Part shown: piece after piece, positions 34,282-42,541 of the stretch
How positions within the stretch are numbered: position 1 is the first letter of the stretch
Layout: each line of letters begins with the position of its first letter
DNA from: Spodoptera frugiperda
Lineage: Eukaryota > Arthropoda > Insecta > Lepidoptera > Noctuidae
Length of the DNA stretch: 64,000 bases
Assembly: GCF_023101765.2 (NCBI RefSeq)
Contig: NC_064229.1
Location: 3,786,001 to 3,850,000, forward strand
Direction of reading: 5' to 3'
Position numbers and translations under genes: made by a program
The notes under the pieces: model-generated
The model's database searches: none
Told to the model about the DNA's origin: nothing
What the model saw: the letters and a program-made list of their open reading frames with translations, nothing else

Positions 34282-34311
34282 TCTCATCACATTTATTGTA
34301 ACCAGTGACAA
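33655..34311 (-). CDS. LINE ORF1 (gag-like), N-terminally truncated
   Basis: An open frame of 218 codons. LINE-derived sequence starts only at residue 11 (KKTAKSGVVL, base 34281). The first ten residues, including the ATG, come from flanking DNA and the target-site duplication. Zinc knuckles near the end: CHLCQQFGHVRKHC and CGNCAEAHESHDC, then a possible third, CVACKRF, that lacks its His/Cys partners. This matches the C-terminal half of R1-clade ORF1 RNA-binding proteins; the N-terminal half is missing. Confidence 0.9.
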   Translation of the reverse strand: MSLVTINVMRKKTAKSGVVLRVADERQIKKLESVAAIRTAGLRLEKPKGRRPRILVKDIPGSMEDAAFLTSLYRQNISKEIEVKEQDFIKSCKITRRRTLQNGRKWVGIELDANIRKHLVTTKDKLFIDWATCRFIDDVELVKCHLCQQFGHVRKHCTVKTPTCGNCAEAHESHDCPHINNKNFIPTCVACKRFKNLTTTVVVRPSVAPTKLNSNNSY

Positions 34312-34682
34312 AGTTTTCTAATAATTGAGATGTTGAATACTTACTTGTTTTTATTGAGGCCTTATTAAGACATAGGGTTCCCAATAAGGCCAAAGTGACA
34401 CTTTACTTATTTGTGCTTACAAAAATGTAATTTTTATTTCTAAAGCCATTTTGTTTCCATTATTACAAAGTTTAATAAATAAATATAGGATTTTGAAATT
34501 ATCAGCGCATTTTCATTTTAAACCTACGAGCTAGGTGGTAATAAAAATAAGGTAGGCCTTATTTGGTTATCTTACCTTATATCAATATGACAGCAAATCA
34601 ATCAAAATGGTGCGGCGAAAACCATCCGAAGTCACAATGTCAATATCCTAAACAAAACCCATGCAATTACAAAACAATAGAA

Positions 34683-34847
34683 ATGAGAGGGCCAGATCAT
34701 GGCTTTCTTTTAATTAAAGATCTTACGCAACTAGGAGTGTCGTTTTACCTCTCGTACAAATTTTTCCAGAGCGTCCTAGACCACGTTAGTGTGCATAACC
34801 ATCGAGATTTTGAAGAAAAAAAGCCTCGTCCTCCAGACGATGACTGA
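34683..34847 (+). CDS. Microprotein array, copy A (54 residues)
   Basis: Reads MRGPDHGFLLIKDLTQLGVS, FYLSYKFFQSVLDHVSVHNH and ends RPPDDD. The central 20 residues are a helix with an aromatic face, basic on one side and acidic at the end. I prefer this ATG because it matches the start position in copies Z, B and C. The upstream ATG at 34587 (MTANQSK...) is in frame only in this copy and would give 86 residues. The gene's 5' flank is split by the 5.3-kb TIR/LINE insertion, which ends 12 bases before the leader ATG, so its native promoter is displaced. Function unknown. Confidence 0.7.
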   Translation: MRGPDHGFLLIKDLTQLGVSFYLSYKFFQSVLDHVSVHNHRDFEEKKPRPPDDD

Positions 34848-35245
34848 AAAAGTATGAGAAGAACCCAACAGATAACTGTAAGTGTCATGCTTTAAAGGAT
34901 AATGCAGATTTTTTTGAGATAGTACACATTTTGTAGCGATAACAATGTAAAGCCACAAAATGTATAAGAAACTGCGAGCAACATCTTACAGCCAACAATC
35001 TGATTTAAATTTCTTTCTACGTTGAATAGACAGACTAAATTCAAATAGCAACATAACCGATCATAGAACAAAATGATGCATAAGAAACAGAAAGGTAGAT
35101 TTTTGTTATGCCAAGTAAGTATAAATTAAATGTTATAATTACTAGATTAAAATTGAAGTATAAAGTTGTATATCGTATTCGTTAACTAATTGTTTCTGTT
35201 GGAAATCTTCCAACAAGTGAACTAAAGTTTAAGTAATTTTAATAT
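34848..35245. other. 3' flank of copy A
   Basis: Contains gataactgtaagtgtcatgc (a donor-like gtaagt conserved between units) and agtacacattttgtagcgat, shared with unit C. No further gene. Confidence 0.5.
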
Positions 35246-35324
35246 GAAGTGAAACTTATAGAATGTGAAATTTACACCCACAGGATGCTGGGCAGGTGGT
35301 TATTACCTTGCCCACTCTTTTTTT

Positions 35325-35520
35325 GAGGGAAAAATCATCCAATTGTTTCTCCCGCTTCGGGTGAAGCGAGAGAGAGTGTCAGACTCTTACTGACTAAGAA
35401 CCACTCTGTTCCTACATCTACTTTGAGCTGGAACACCCGTAACCCTTTAGGTGGTCCGCAACTCTGGATTGGGCATCAGCTCTATTGGGCCCCATCTGTG
35501 GTATCTAGCCCAGTCTAAGA
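35325..35520 (-). repeat. SINE-like repeat SX, copy 3, in unit B
   Basis: Reversed core (aaatcatccaattgtttctc, gagagagtgtcagactctta, ctgactaagaaccactctgt), with an extended head tctattgggccccatctgtg. It sits at the same place as the SX copy in unit C. Confidence 0.8.
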
Positions 35521-35768
35521 TGGTACCACTGCAGCCTGACATAACCTAGCCGCAAATTCTCTTGCCTACACTCTCTTAGCAGTAGGAACATGGCAGTTCT
35601 TACCGCTAAAAGAGCCTTCAACCAAAATAAAAACAAAATATATGTTACGGTTTTTATTCCACACTTGATATGCGTTTTTCATTTCAAAGCTGCATTATAA
35701 ACCTCAGTCTTCTTGGATCAGAAACGTCTAAATATTATTACGCTAGCAACCTTTTTATGTATATCAAA

Positions 35769-35807
35769 ATGACAGCAAATCAATCAAAATTCACGCCAAA
35801 ATGTTAA
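35769..35807 (+). other. Conserved leader uORF in unit B
   Basis: ATGACAGCAAATCAATCAAA opens a 12-residue frame ending TAA, upstream of the copy B start at 35860. The same leader ATG exists in A (34587, in frame with the gene) and C (37048, overlapping the gene in another frame), and is TTG in Z. Confidence 0.5.
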
Positions 35808-35859
35808 TAACCTATACAATAACCTGAACAAAACCAAATACAATCACAAAGCCATAGGC

Positions 35860-36069
35860 ATGCCATTAAATCCCAGCTACTTATTGAAGGATCTCGCACA
35901 ACTGGGAGCGTCATTTTACCTTTCGTACAAATTTTTCCAGAGCGTCATAGACCATGTTAGTTTTCACTCCCATCGGGATATGGCAGAAGAGGCTCCACCA
36001 TCAGAAGATGATGAAGACCGCACTACCGTATGGAATAAACCCAACTGGTGGGATAAACGAAACCGATAA
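35860..36069 (+). CDS. Microprotein array, copy B (69 residues)
   Basis: MPLNPSYLLKDLAQLGASFY, LSYKFFQSVIDHVSFHSHRD, then an acidic stretch (EDDED) and a Trp/Asn-rich basic end (WNKPNWWDKRNR). Compared with copy C over 43 codons, I count ten base-different codons, eight of them synonymous, which is strong evidence for coding under purifying selection. A membrane-spanning or membrane-lying helix covers about residues 12-32. There is no signal peptide. Function unknown. Confidence 0.78.
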   Translation: MPLNPSYLLKDLAQLGASFYLSYKFFQSVIDHVSFHSHRDMAEEAPPSEDDEDRTTVWNKPNWWDKRNR

Positions 36070-36228
36070 CTGTAAGTATTATGCTTCAAAGGATAATGCA
36101 CAGTTTTTTATGATAATACTATCATAATCAAAATGCATACGTGAAATAATGAATACGGACAGATATCATTACCGATCATAGAATTATATTAAATTTTTAT
36201 ATTAGTAAATTGAAATAAAATCTTTACG

Positions 36229-36265
36229 CTTTACGCTACACAATAAAACGTTGTGTAGCGTAAAG
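36229..36265. other. Perfect 15-bp stem-loop
   Basis: Arms CTTTACGCTACACAA (36229-36243) and TTGTGTAGCGTAAAG (36251-36265) around a 7-base loop, in the 3' flank of copy B. Not present in units A or C. Confidence 0.85.
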
Positions 36266-36450
36266 AATCAAATGTTTATGTTTTTCTTTAGGTGGAAATA
36301 TGTAATTAATTATTTGTAGATTTTCAACAAATGTACTTAGTTTTAGTAAATTTAATGTGAGGTGAAACTTATAGAATACTGAATTTACAAACTTACCTTC
36401 AGGATGCTAGGCGGGTTATATGATATAACATGGTCTTAGTATCTTTTTTG

Positions 36451-36640
36451 AGATGGGAAAATTATCAAATGACTTCTACCGTCTTGAGTGAGGCGAGAGA
36501 GTATCAGACTCTTACTGACTAAAAATCACCTTGTTCCTACTCCTGATTTGAACCGGAGCTCCCGGTTTTTTTTAGGTGATCCGCCACTCCAGATAGATCA
36601 CTAGTTCTGTTGGGCCCCATCTATGGTATCAAACCTGCCC
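36451..36640 (-). repeat. SINE-like repeat SX, copy 4, in unit C
   Basis: Reversed core (gagagtatcagactcttact, gactaaaaatcaccttgttc) and head ctgttgggccccatctatgg. Shared position with the unit B copy. Confidence 0.8.
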
Positions 36641-36839
36641 CCGAGCATAACCTAGCCGCAAATTCTCTCGCCCAATTCTATGCTATGCTGCGTGAGAGAG
36701 AGAGAAAAATATATTTTACAGCCTTTATGCGGCACTAGAGTTTTACCTTACATACAAACACTATTTTCAGTCGTAAGCTTTCTCAATAAATTGCTGTCAA
36801 ACTCTGCATGCATAGGTGCCTCAATTACTAAAATATATA

Positions 36840-36940
36840 CAATGTGATAGGGGCGCGACTTCTAACCCGTTAAGGCTGAGTACTACGTCTAATTTTATCG
36901 ACAAAAGTCGGGGGTCGAAGTGGTTATTAATGGGTATGGG
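36840..36940 (+). mobile_element. One-ended MITE copy in unit C
   Basis: acaatgtgataggggcgcga, cttctaacccgttaaggctg, agtactacgtctaattttat: the left end of the element at 11262-11670. The right end is absent. Units A and B lack it. Confidence 0.8.
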
Positions 36941-37047
36941 ATTGGAAAATATTTTCATTTCAGAGCCTAAATAAAATCTCAGTCTTCTTAGATAAGAAAC
37001 GTCTAAATATTATTACGCTAGCAACCTTCTTACATAAAGTTATCAAA

Positions 37048-37257
37048 ATGACAGCAAATCAATCAAAATCATGCGGCGAAAACCATCCACGCCAAAATGT
37101 CAATAACCTAAATACAATAGAAATAAATCAAATACAAACACAAAGCAATAGAAATGGGGGGGACATATCCCAGCTACTTATTGAAAGACCTTGCACAACT
37201 GGGAGCGTCATTTTATCTGTCGTACAAATTTTTCCAGAGCGTCATAGACCGTGTTAG
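37048..37257 (+). other. Leader frame overlapping copy C
   Basis: The conserved leader ATG opens MTANQSKSCGENHP and, unlike in B, stays open across the gene start in another frame (69 codons). Translation of this frame would compete with the microprotein start at 37154. No independent evidence that the product is made. Confidence 0.3.
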
Positions 37258-37345
37258 TTTTCACTCCCATCGGGACCTGGCTGAAGAGGCTCCACCTGAT
37301 GACGAGATAGACTGTAAAAACGTATGGGACGACCCCCACCGATAA
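37154..37345 (+). CDS. Microprotein array, copy C (63 residues)
   Basis: MGGTYPSYLLKDLAQLGASF, YLSYKFFQSVIDRVSFHSHR, acidic APPDDEIDCKN and the end WDDPHR. Nearly identical to copy B in the helical core; substitutions are mostly third-position. The stop lies just before the conserved gataactgtaagt. The longer leader frame overlaps its start. A single helix of about 20 residues with Tyr/Phe on one face suggests membrane association. Function unknown. Confidence 0.78.
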   Translation: MGGTYPSYLLKDLAQLGASFYLSYKFFQSVIDRVSFHSHRDLAEEAPPDDEIDCKNVWDDPHR

Positions 37346-37554
37346 CTGTAAGTAACATGCTTTAGAGGAAAGGACAGTACACATTTTGTAGCGAAAACAA
37401 TGTAAAGCCTGGCGCCACAAAACGTATACAAACTGCGGGCAACTACAGCCAACAACGGATTTTAATTTCTTTATACATTGAATAGTGTTCCATATAAAAT
37501 TCCATGTGCCATGAACTAAATACAAAAATAATATGATGTACCATGATAAAAGAA

Positions 37555-37853
37555 CTAGGCTTATTACGGCAGTAGGCTCTAGGCAGTTACAGGACGCGCT
37601 GGGTAAAGAATCCCCTCAGGTCCTAGCCGTCGCGGGAGACACTCCGGGCCTCGGGGATCACACGGCGGTCTCCGGTCACCGGGTGTGCGTTCGGCGAGCA
37701 ACGGCAGCTCACCGCCCGACCACAACCAGACCCCGTACACTGGGTCTGTAGCGTGTAGCGTTCTGGACACGCTTCAAAAACCATCAGACCACCACAGATG
37801 TGGCCTAACAGGGCCACTGCCTGATACGGCGCCACGGAAGGCTTAACGTGTTG
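37555..37853. other. GC-rich block of unknown origin
   Basis: Markedly higher GC and CpG than its surroundings (ctagccgtcgcgggagacac, ggcagctcaccgcccgacca), directly followed by an SX repeat. Frames on both strands are open but show no domain. It is probably the 5' part of an inserted retroelement. Confidence 0.4.
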
Positions 37854-37945
37854 TCGGGGCTCCGACTCGAAAGGCTAGAGTAGGAACGAAGTGGTTTTCA
37901 GAATACTGGCACTCTCGGGCCTTACTCAAGACCCTCTCTCCTCAA
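37854..37945 (+). repeat. SINE-like repeat SX, copy 5
   Basis: cggggctccgactcgaaagg, ctagagtaggaacgaagtgg, then actctcgggccttactcaag; diverged and truncated. Confidence 0.65.
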
Positions 37946-38835
37946 AAAAAGTCAGACATCTATAGTTGTAAGGATTGGAAAATAAGTGGATATTTGCTAA
38001 ACTTTATCTATTAGGTATTTAACTTTGTTTGATAAACCTTGTGGTTTTAATTTAGCAATAGTTTTCCGCTATTTCTAAGGTCCTCAGTAGTGAGGACTCT
38101 TCACTAACTGTTGGCACATTTATTGGGAATATTATTGGATGAGCATGCCTACTTGCATACAACAAAGATGGAAGCAAAAGAGGTTGGAATCCAGTCCACA
38201 CACAATTTTCTTTTAAAAAAAATTGCTGTAACCTTGACAGATGTTGACGTAAACGCCAAAAAAAATTATTTCTGAAGAAGATGACAAAATTATCCCGGAT
38301 AAAATTTTGCTACGCTTAATGCGTTTCACAGTTAAAATAATACGTACGATAGCTCAAAATTTCTAGTCATGGGTCGAGCGTTTTCCATAGCTCACGATGT
38401 TTTCTTCTTTTCTACGTCGTTTATTTTGTCGTATAAGGCAATGCAGTATTGGATAAGGAAACATCGTACTCGGGAACAGGATCTTCCCGGTACTGCTACC
38501 CTCCATAACGAAGATGCCGATGCCACGATGTTAGGACGGTAGAAGTAGGTAACAGATTCATTTGTATTGTACCTAATTTTTACGCAGCTTAACGCATTAA
38601 CCGCCACGTCGAATACTGGTGACCGCCGCTTAGCGGAGGATTTGCCTTCAACAGTTTTCTTTTGGCAGTTAATGCTTTAAGGCACTCTCCGGCGCGATGG
38701 AGTCGTGTGGTTATTTCGAATTGCTGAAGATCATAGAGCTTAGAACTGTGATACTGTTCTGAATAGGCTAGAGGGCTGATGATGTATGTAGTATATACTA
38801 AAGATACTGAAGTCCAAATGTCAATTACTACAATT
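37946..38835. other. No gene seen
   Basis: Noncoding. The 71-codon minus-strand frame at 38392-38607 shows no family resemblance. Confidence 0.4.
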
Positions 38836-38867
38836 CACACTCTTCACTCTCTAGAGTGAAGAGTGTG
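38836..38867. other. Near-perfect 32-bp palindrome
   Basis: Arms CACACTCTTCACTCT and AGAGTGAAGAGTGTG with only CT between them. It abuts the 5' end of a truncated LINE tail. Confidence 0.85.
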
Positions 38868-38872
38868 AGATT

Positions 38873-39056
38873 ATCCCTGCTGAGGTTTTCCCAGTAGGCT
38901 ACAATATGGGGTTCTTAAAGAAGGATGTAAATAGGTTTCTTAAGGGGCGGCAAGGTGCGTGTAATGCCCCAAGTGTTGCAAGCGTTCATAGGCCATGGTA
39001 ACCACTTAACATCTTGTGGGCCATGTGGGTACTTGCCAACGTCGTGTTATAAAAAA
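38873..39056 (+). pseudogene. LINE 3' tail fragment
   Basis: Encodes IPAEVFPVGYNMGFLKKDVN, then RFLKGRQG and a stop, matching the end of the LINE protein at 28925 (xFxxGYNLGDFKAPVNRLLMGR). Ends in ttataaaaaaaatat. 5'-truncated. Confidence 0.7.
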
Positions 39057-39898
39057 AATATCTGTTTATTTAGGTTAGAAATACAATAGTTCTAGTTGAA
39101 TATTTCCCATCGCAGCTTCTAGCTAAGATACATTTTGGGTAAAATACAAACTTGGAAAAAATACGAAGTATCTTTTACACGATCTACTACATCGTAGCAT
39201 ACTATAGATGGTAGTGTCCCAGTAATTCCATTGTTGGTGTGAAACGCATCATGAATTGGTCAGTCAGTCAAGACGGCTGTTTCTCTTGTCAGCTGTGCGC
39301 TCCTAGTACGCTGACAATGATCAATTACATTTCTACACTACAATACGGTTTTCCTGACTATGTGTTGTTTATTTTGTTGGTTTAGTAAATCTGTGCTAGC
39401 GATCACAGGCAAATTTACCCTATTCACGTCTTTATTAGGTCTTATTCATTTATGCAAACCTGGTATGTTTATTCATTATTTTATGAAAATGGAATGTGTG
39501 CTTAATTTTTTATTATAATTATTGCAGGATGTGACCTATTTTGCAGGTAGTATGTAGGTCAATAGATATAAGATTCATAGCTCTACAGGCGTTAGTTCAT
39601 CATATTATTATGTACTTTAAAAGCATTGATGACAAAAGTACACTACGAATTGTGAAATAATTAACACCTTTGCTATTTTTGGTAATAGAATATTTTATTT
39701 CTAAGAAATATTTTATATTTTTTTCGAAATTAATCAAAATAGTAACTTTTATGTGAAAACCCAAAAATTAAACATTGTTTCTCAATTTGTCTGAAAATTT
39801 GGACTTTTGCCAGTTTGGAGGCATTGATATTTTGCCGTCGTTATAATAAACAATTTATCCATTTAACTCTTCACATAAATAATAATTTACTAACATAC
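39057..39898. other. No gene seen (intron of the minus-strand gene if it continues)
   Basis: AT-rich. On the minus strand it follows the exon ending at 39899 with a GTATGT donor, so it is probably intronic. No downstream exon was identified. Confidence 0.4.
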
Positions 39899-40102
39899 CT
39901 TTTTTCGTCTCTTCCTCCCAGGATAAGTATTCAGAGGTTGCGGCGGTGGTGGTATGTGGTAGAAATATGGTGGCGTGTACATCAAGTCTTCGAGCCCTGG
40001 AGTTATGGGCGTACCCCGTGATGGGACCATGGACCGCACAGTGCCATACAAACTCCTGTGACGAGTCTTCCCGTGAACATTCATCATCACACCGAATTCA
40101 CA
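39899..40102 (-). CDS. Probable exon 3 of an unidentified minus-strand gene
   Basis: 68 codons between an acceptor-like CCAG (40103) and a consensus donor AAG|GTATGT (after 39899), phase 0 at both ends. Peptide: CEFGVMMNVHGKTRHRSLYG, TVRSMVPSRGTPITPGLEDL, MYTPPYFYHIPPPPQPL, then PGRKRRKK. It is proline/tyrosine-rich with a terminal basic cluster of the kind found before a membrane segment or as a nuclear signal. The phase fits the exon at 44451-44598, which ends in phase 0. The acceptor has a weak pyrimidine tract, so it could instead be a first exon starting at MMNVHG. Family unknown. Confidence 0.55.
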
Positions 40103-42541
40103 CTGGCTCAACAGTTTTGCACGATTACACGGTCACGTTAAGAAAATAGTTTTGTGGAAACTGCGCGTAAATAAAACAGATCACATCGACCCGTAAGTTA
40201 AGATAGCGAAACTCAATCTTAAAGTACAACTTAATTTTTATATAAATAAAAAATAAGCTACCGAACTATTGTTTGTTTTTTTTTAAGTAAGTAACGAGGT
40301 TGTCTAATAGATAAATATTTTAAAAAAATATTAAGATCTTTAGTTCCTCGTTTTGTGGACGTAGATTGGGTAGACGCGAGCGGCCAGTGTTGTCACTGTT
40401 TCAAGTTTAGTGCGTGATTCGCGAGAATGCATTGTTTCATCGTGAACACGTTACATCTAATTATCATAGTTTATCTGCTTTTTCCAATAGGCTACGTGGA
40501 GCGCAACGTATCGACATACTGATGTTTGAAAACGTATAAAAAGTGCTCACACGCAGATGCGCGCGCCGATCCACATCGATAGTTTTAAAAAGTTGTCGTT
40601 ATTATTTTATTTGTGTTTGATTGTTATTTTATTAGTTATTGTTGTTTGATTAATTACTGCGTTAGTCGATGCGTGTTTTTTAACTAGTTTTAAGTGCTTG
40701 GTTTCGTTTTCAATTAAGTGTCTCAATGATTGAATGATGATTCATAATGAAGATTCATCTAGATTTTCAGACTTCAACTGTATTTGGTATTGGTGCAGTA
40801 TCAAGAAATCATTACTTATTTTTTATTCACAGGCAAGAATTTAGGAAATAATTATCTCTTTATTTCTTCTTCATACACTGAACAGTTAATGGTAGACGGC
40901 TTAAAGCATTATCTAACAGTCAAATAGAATATTTAGGTATATTGAGCATCTAAATTAGCACAAATATGTTATCAATATCTCTTAATTGCTGCATGTGTTT
41001 GGTATTCCCCGCATTAGCAGATGTGGTATTGAGCTTGGAGGGGCATATTGAATAGTGTAATTGGCTTTTTGTACTGTTCCATTGAATTAAATAATTAAAT
41101 AATTTAAATTAAATATGTCCGCTAGTGGACGAATACGGGTTGATTACGATCACGATGATGACCCACACATCGTTTGTAAACCTACTTTGTGCTATGTTTA
41201 TGTTTTTTAGTTTCGTGTGCTATATTGACTGGGTGACAGATTGGCACTAGGTTTAATAAGTTCAATAGGTCACAGTGGTCATATGCCGCTATACACTGCA
41301 CAGAGGCTTAAGGAAGACACATAGGTTTACATAGAAGGGTGTCGTAATAGGCGCTGCACCATGGGGACTCCGGATTTGGTCTGCCAAGATGCAGATGGTG
41401 GCCACCAGAGAGGATTAAGCAAGGTTAAAATCCCACACTCCATAGTCTTTTTCCCCAAAAATTTGGCGCCTTTTGTAGGTATACCGTCAAGAACAAAAAG
41501 GAGGTCCAAATATACGTCAAAGGCAACTGATTTGCTTTTTGTCTTGAATTTTGTCTTGTATCGTGAATGAGTTTAGAAAACAATAACACACACACAATTA
41601 CAGCCTGACCCAAAGTGTTAATATTATTTCTCTGAGCGGGAATTATTGATCCTTCGACGCATTGCGTGTAGCCAGTTCAGCCACTGCAACTGCCAACCAA
41701 CAAACAAATGCAGTTACAACAAGTGTTACATGGAATGTATATTTTATTTAACAATATGGGAATACATAACTAAGCAATAAGTGCCAAGTTACAACAAGAA
41801 CATAAGTTACATACATAGTAGTATTCATGTAGCGTTTGGCATAGAGCCAGGAATGTTGGTTGCCGATTTCTTACAGACATAGATAGGTACTATGTGCATG
41901 TAATGTTGTTAAGTACAGGCTTATAGGTACCTATATGGCGAGCATTGAGTCGACACATGTTGAATGTATGAAAAATGTGTTGTATGAAGTCAAGATACTA
42001 TCCTATTCCATAATAGAATGGCACAAATGCCCCTACTTTACTCATATGGAGAAGAATTGAGAATAGATCAATCACCACGGTGCTTGCCTAATTTTGAATC
42101 TCTCAGACTCAAGAAATCTTAAAATCTTTTGAATAGTATCGATATTGAACTATTCAACATATCCATAAAACTCTGTATTCTACGATGAAAATAGTACCTG
42201 TTTTGATAAAAAATAAGCTAACTTTAACTTATGAATAAAACCTTTACAACTATTAACTTAACGCCCTCTAGCGGATTAAACCGGTATCAGAATACGACCA
42301 CAGAGAAAACTTCACCGCTTATTTCACTATGCCTCGAGCTACATAAGCGCGAGTTCGACTATTAAACTCTAGATGGCGTTGCACGCCTAGCCAACCTACT
42401 TGATTGACCGTGAAACTTCAAAATAAAAAACGTTTTGTCAAAAATGGCGGACCAACAAAAAGTAACATATAAATAAAATTAATAATGTATTTAGCTTCTG
42501 CTATAACGACCACGGTCGAAGAATAATTATACAACAACAAA
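40103..42541. other. Intronic/intergenic repeat-bearing stretch
   Basis: At 41105-41165 a short RTE-like tail (cgctagtggacgaatacggg). At 41365-41500 a fragment (cggatttggtctgccaagat ... gtggccaccagagaggatta ... aaaatcccacactcc) that resembles 49708-49790. A small upstream ORF starts at 42444 (ATGGCGGACCAACAAAAAGT), 98 bases before TXNDC12. No other gene. Confidence 0.45.
40534..40565 (+). promoter_or_regulatory. Candidate TATA-type core promoter
   Basis: CGTATAAAAAG at about 40533-40543 is followed 20-30 bases on by a CpG-rich stretch, cacacgcagatgcgcgcgcc. The upstream 150 bases are also CpG-enriched. No long frame follows, so any transcript is noncoding or has a leader exon here. Confidence 0.3.

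Larger units (their letters stand above)
29301..34575. mobile_element. Non-autonomous TIR transposon split by an R1-clade LINE
   Basis: Terminal inverted repeats 29301-29323 (GTAAGCTACCCAAATAAGGC...) and 34553-34575 (complement GTAAGATAACCAAATAAGGC...) agree at 21 of 23 positions. Sister units give the empty site: tttttatgtatatcaaaatg is uninterrupted at about 35753-35772, whereas here tttttatgtata precedes and tatatcaatatg follows the element, implying a short TA/TAT-type duplication. The motif AATAAGGCC or its complement recurs at least seven times inside, including a hairpin at about 29673-29710. Without the LINE it is about 1.15 kb and has no transposase frame. Confidence 0.85.
28563..37500 (+). 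repeat. Tandem array of three microprotein gene units (A, B, C)
   Basis: Units begin with the shared string gtgaaacttatag at about 28565 (A), 35246 (B) and 36361 (C). Each then has ggatgctgggcggg, a block cataacctagccgca, an acceptor-like tttcattttcag, ctcagtcttcttggat, gaaacgtctaaatatt, acgctagcaacctt and atgacagcaaatcaatcaaa, before the coding frame. Without insertions a unit is about 1.1 kb. A carries a LINE fragment and the 5.3-kb TIR/LINE insertion. B and C both carry an SX repeat at the same place, and C also a MITE end. After the coding frame all units share gataactgtaagt. A and C share further 3' flank (agtacacattttgtagcga). Confidence 0.9.

Noticed and set aside
41327..41570. Frames on both strands around 41330-41570
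   Set aside because: The region is a repeat fragment shared with 49708-49790; no coding evidence.
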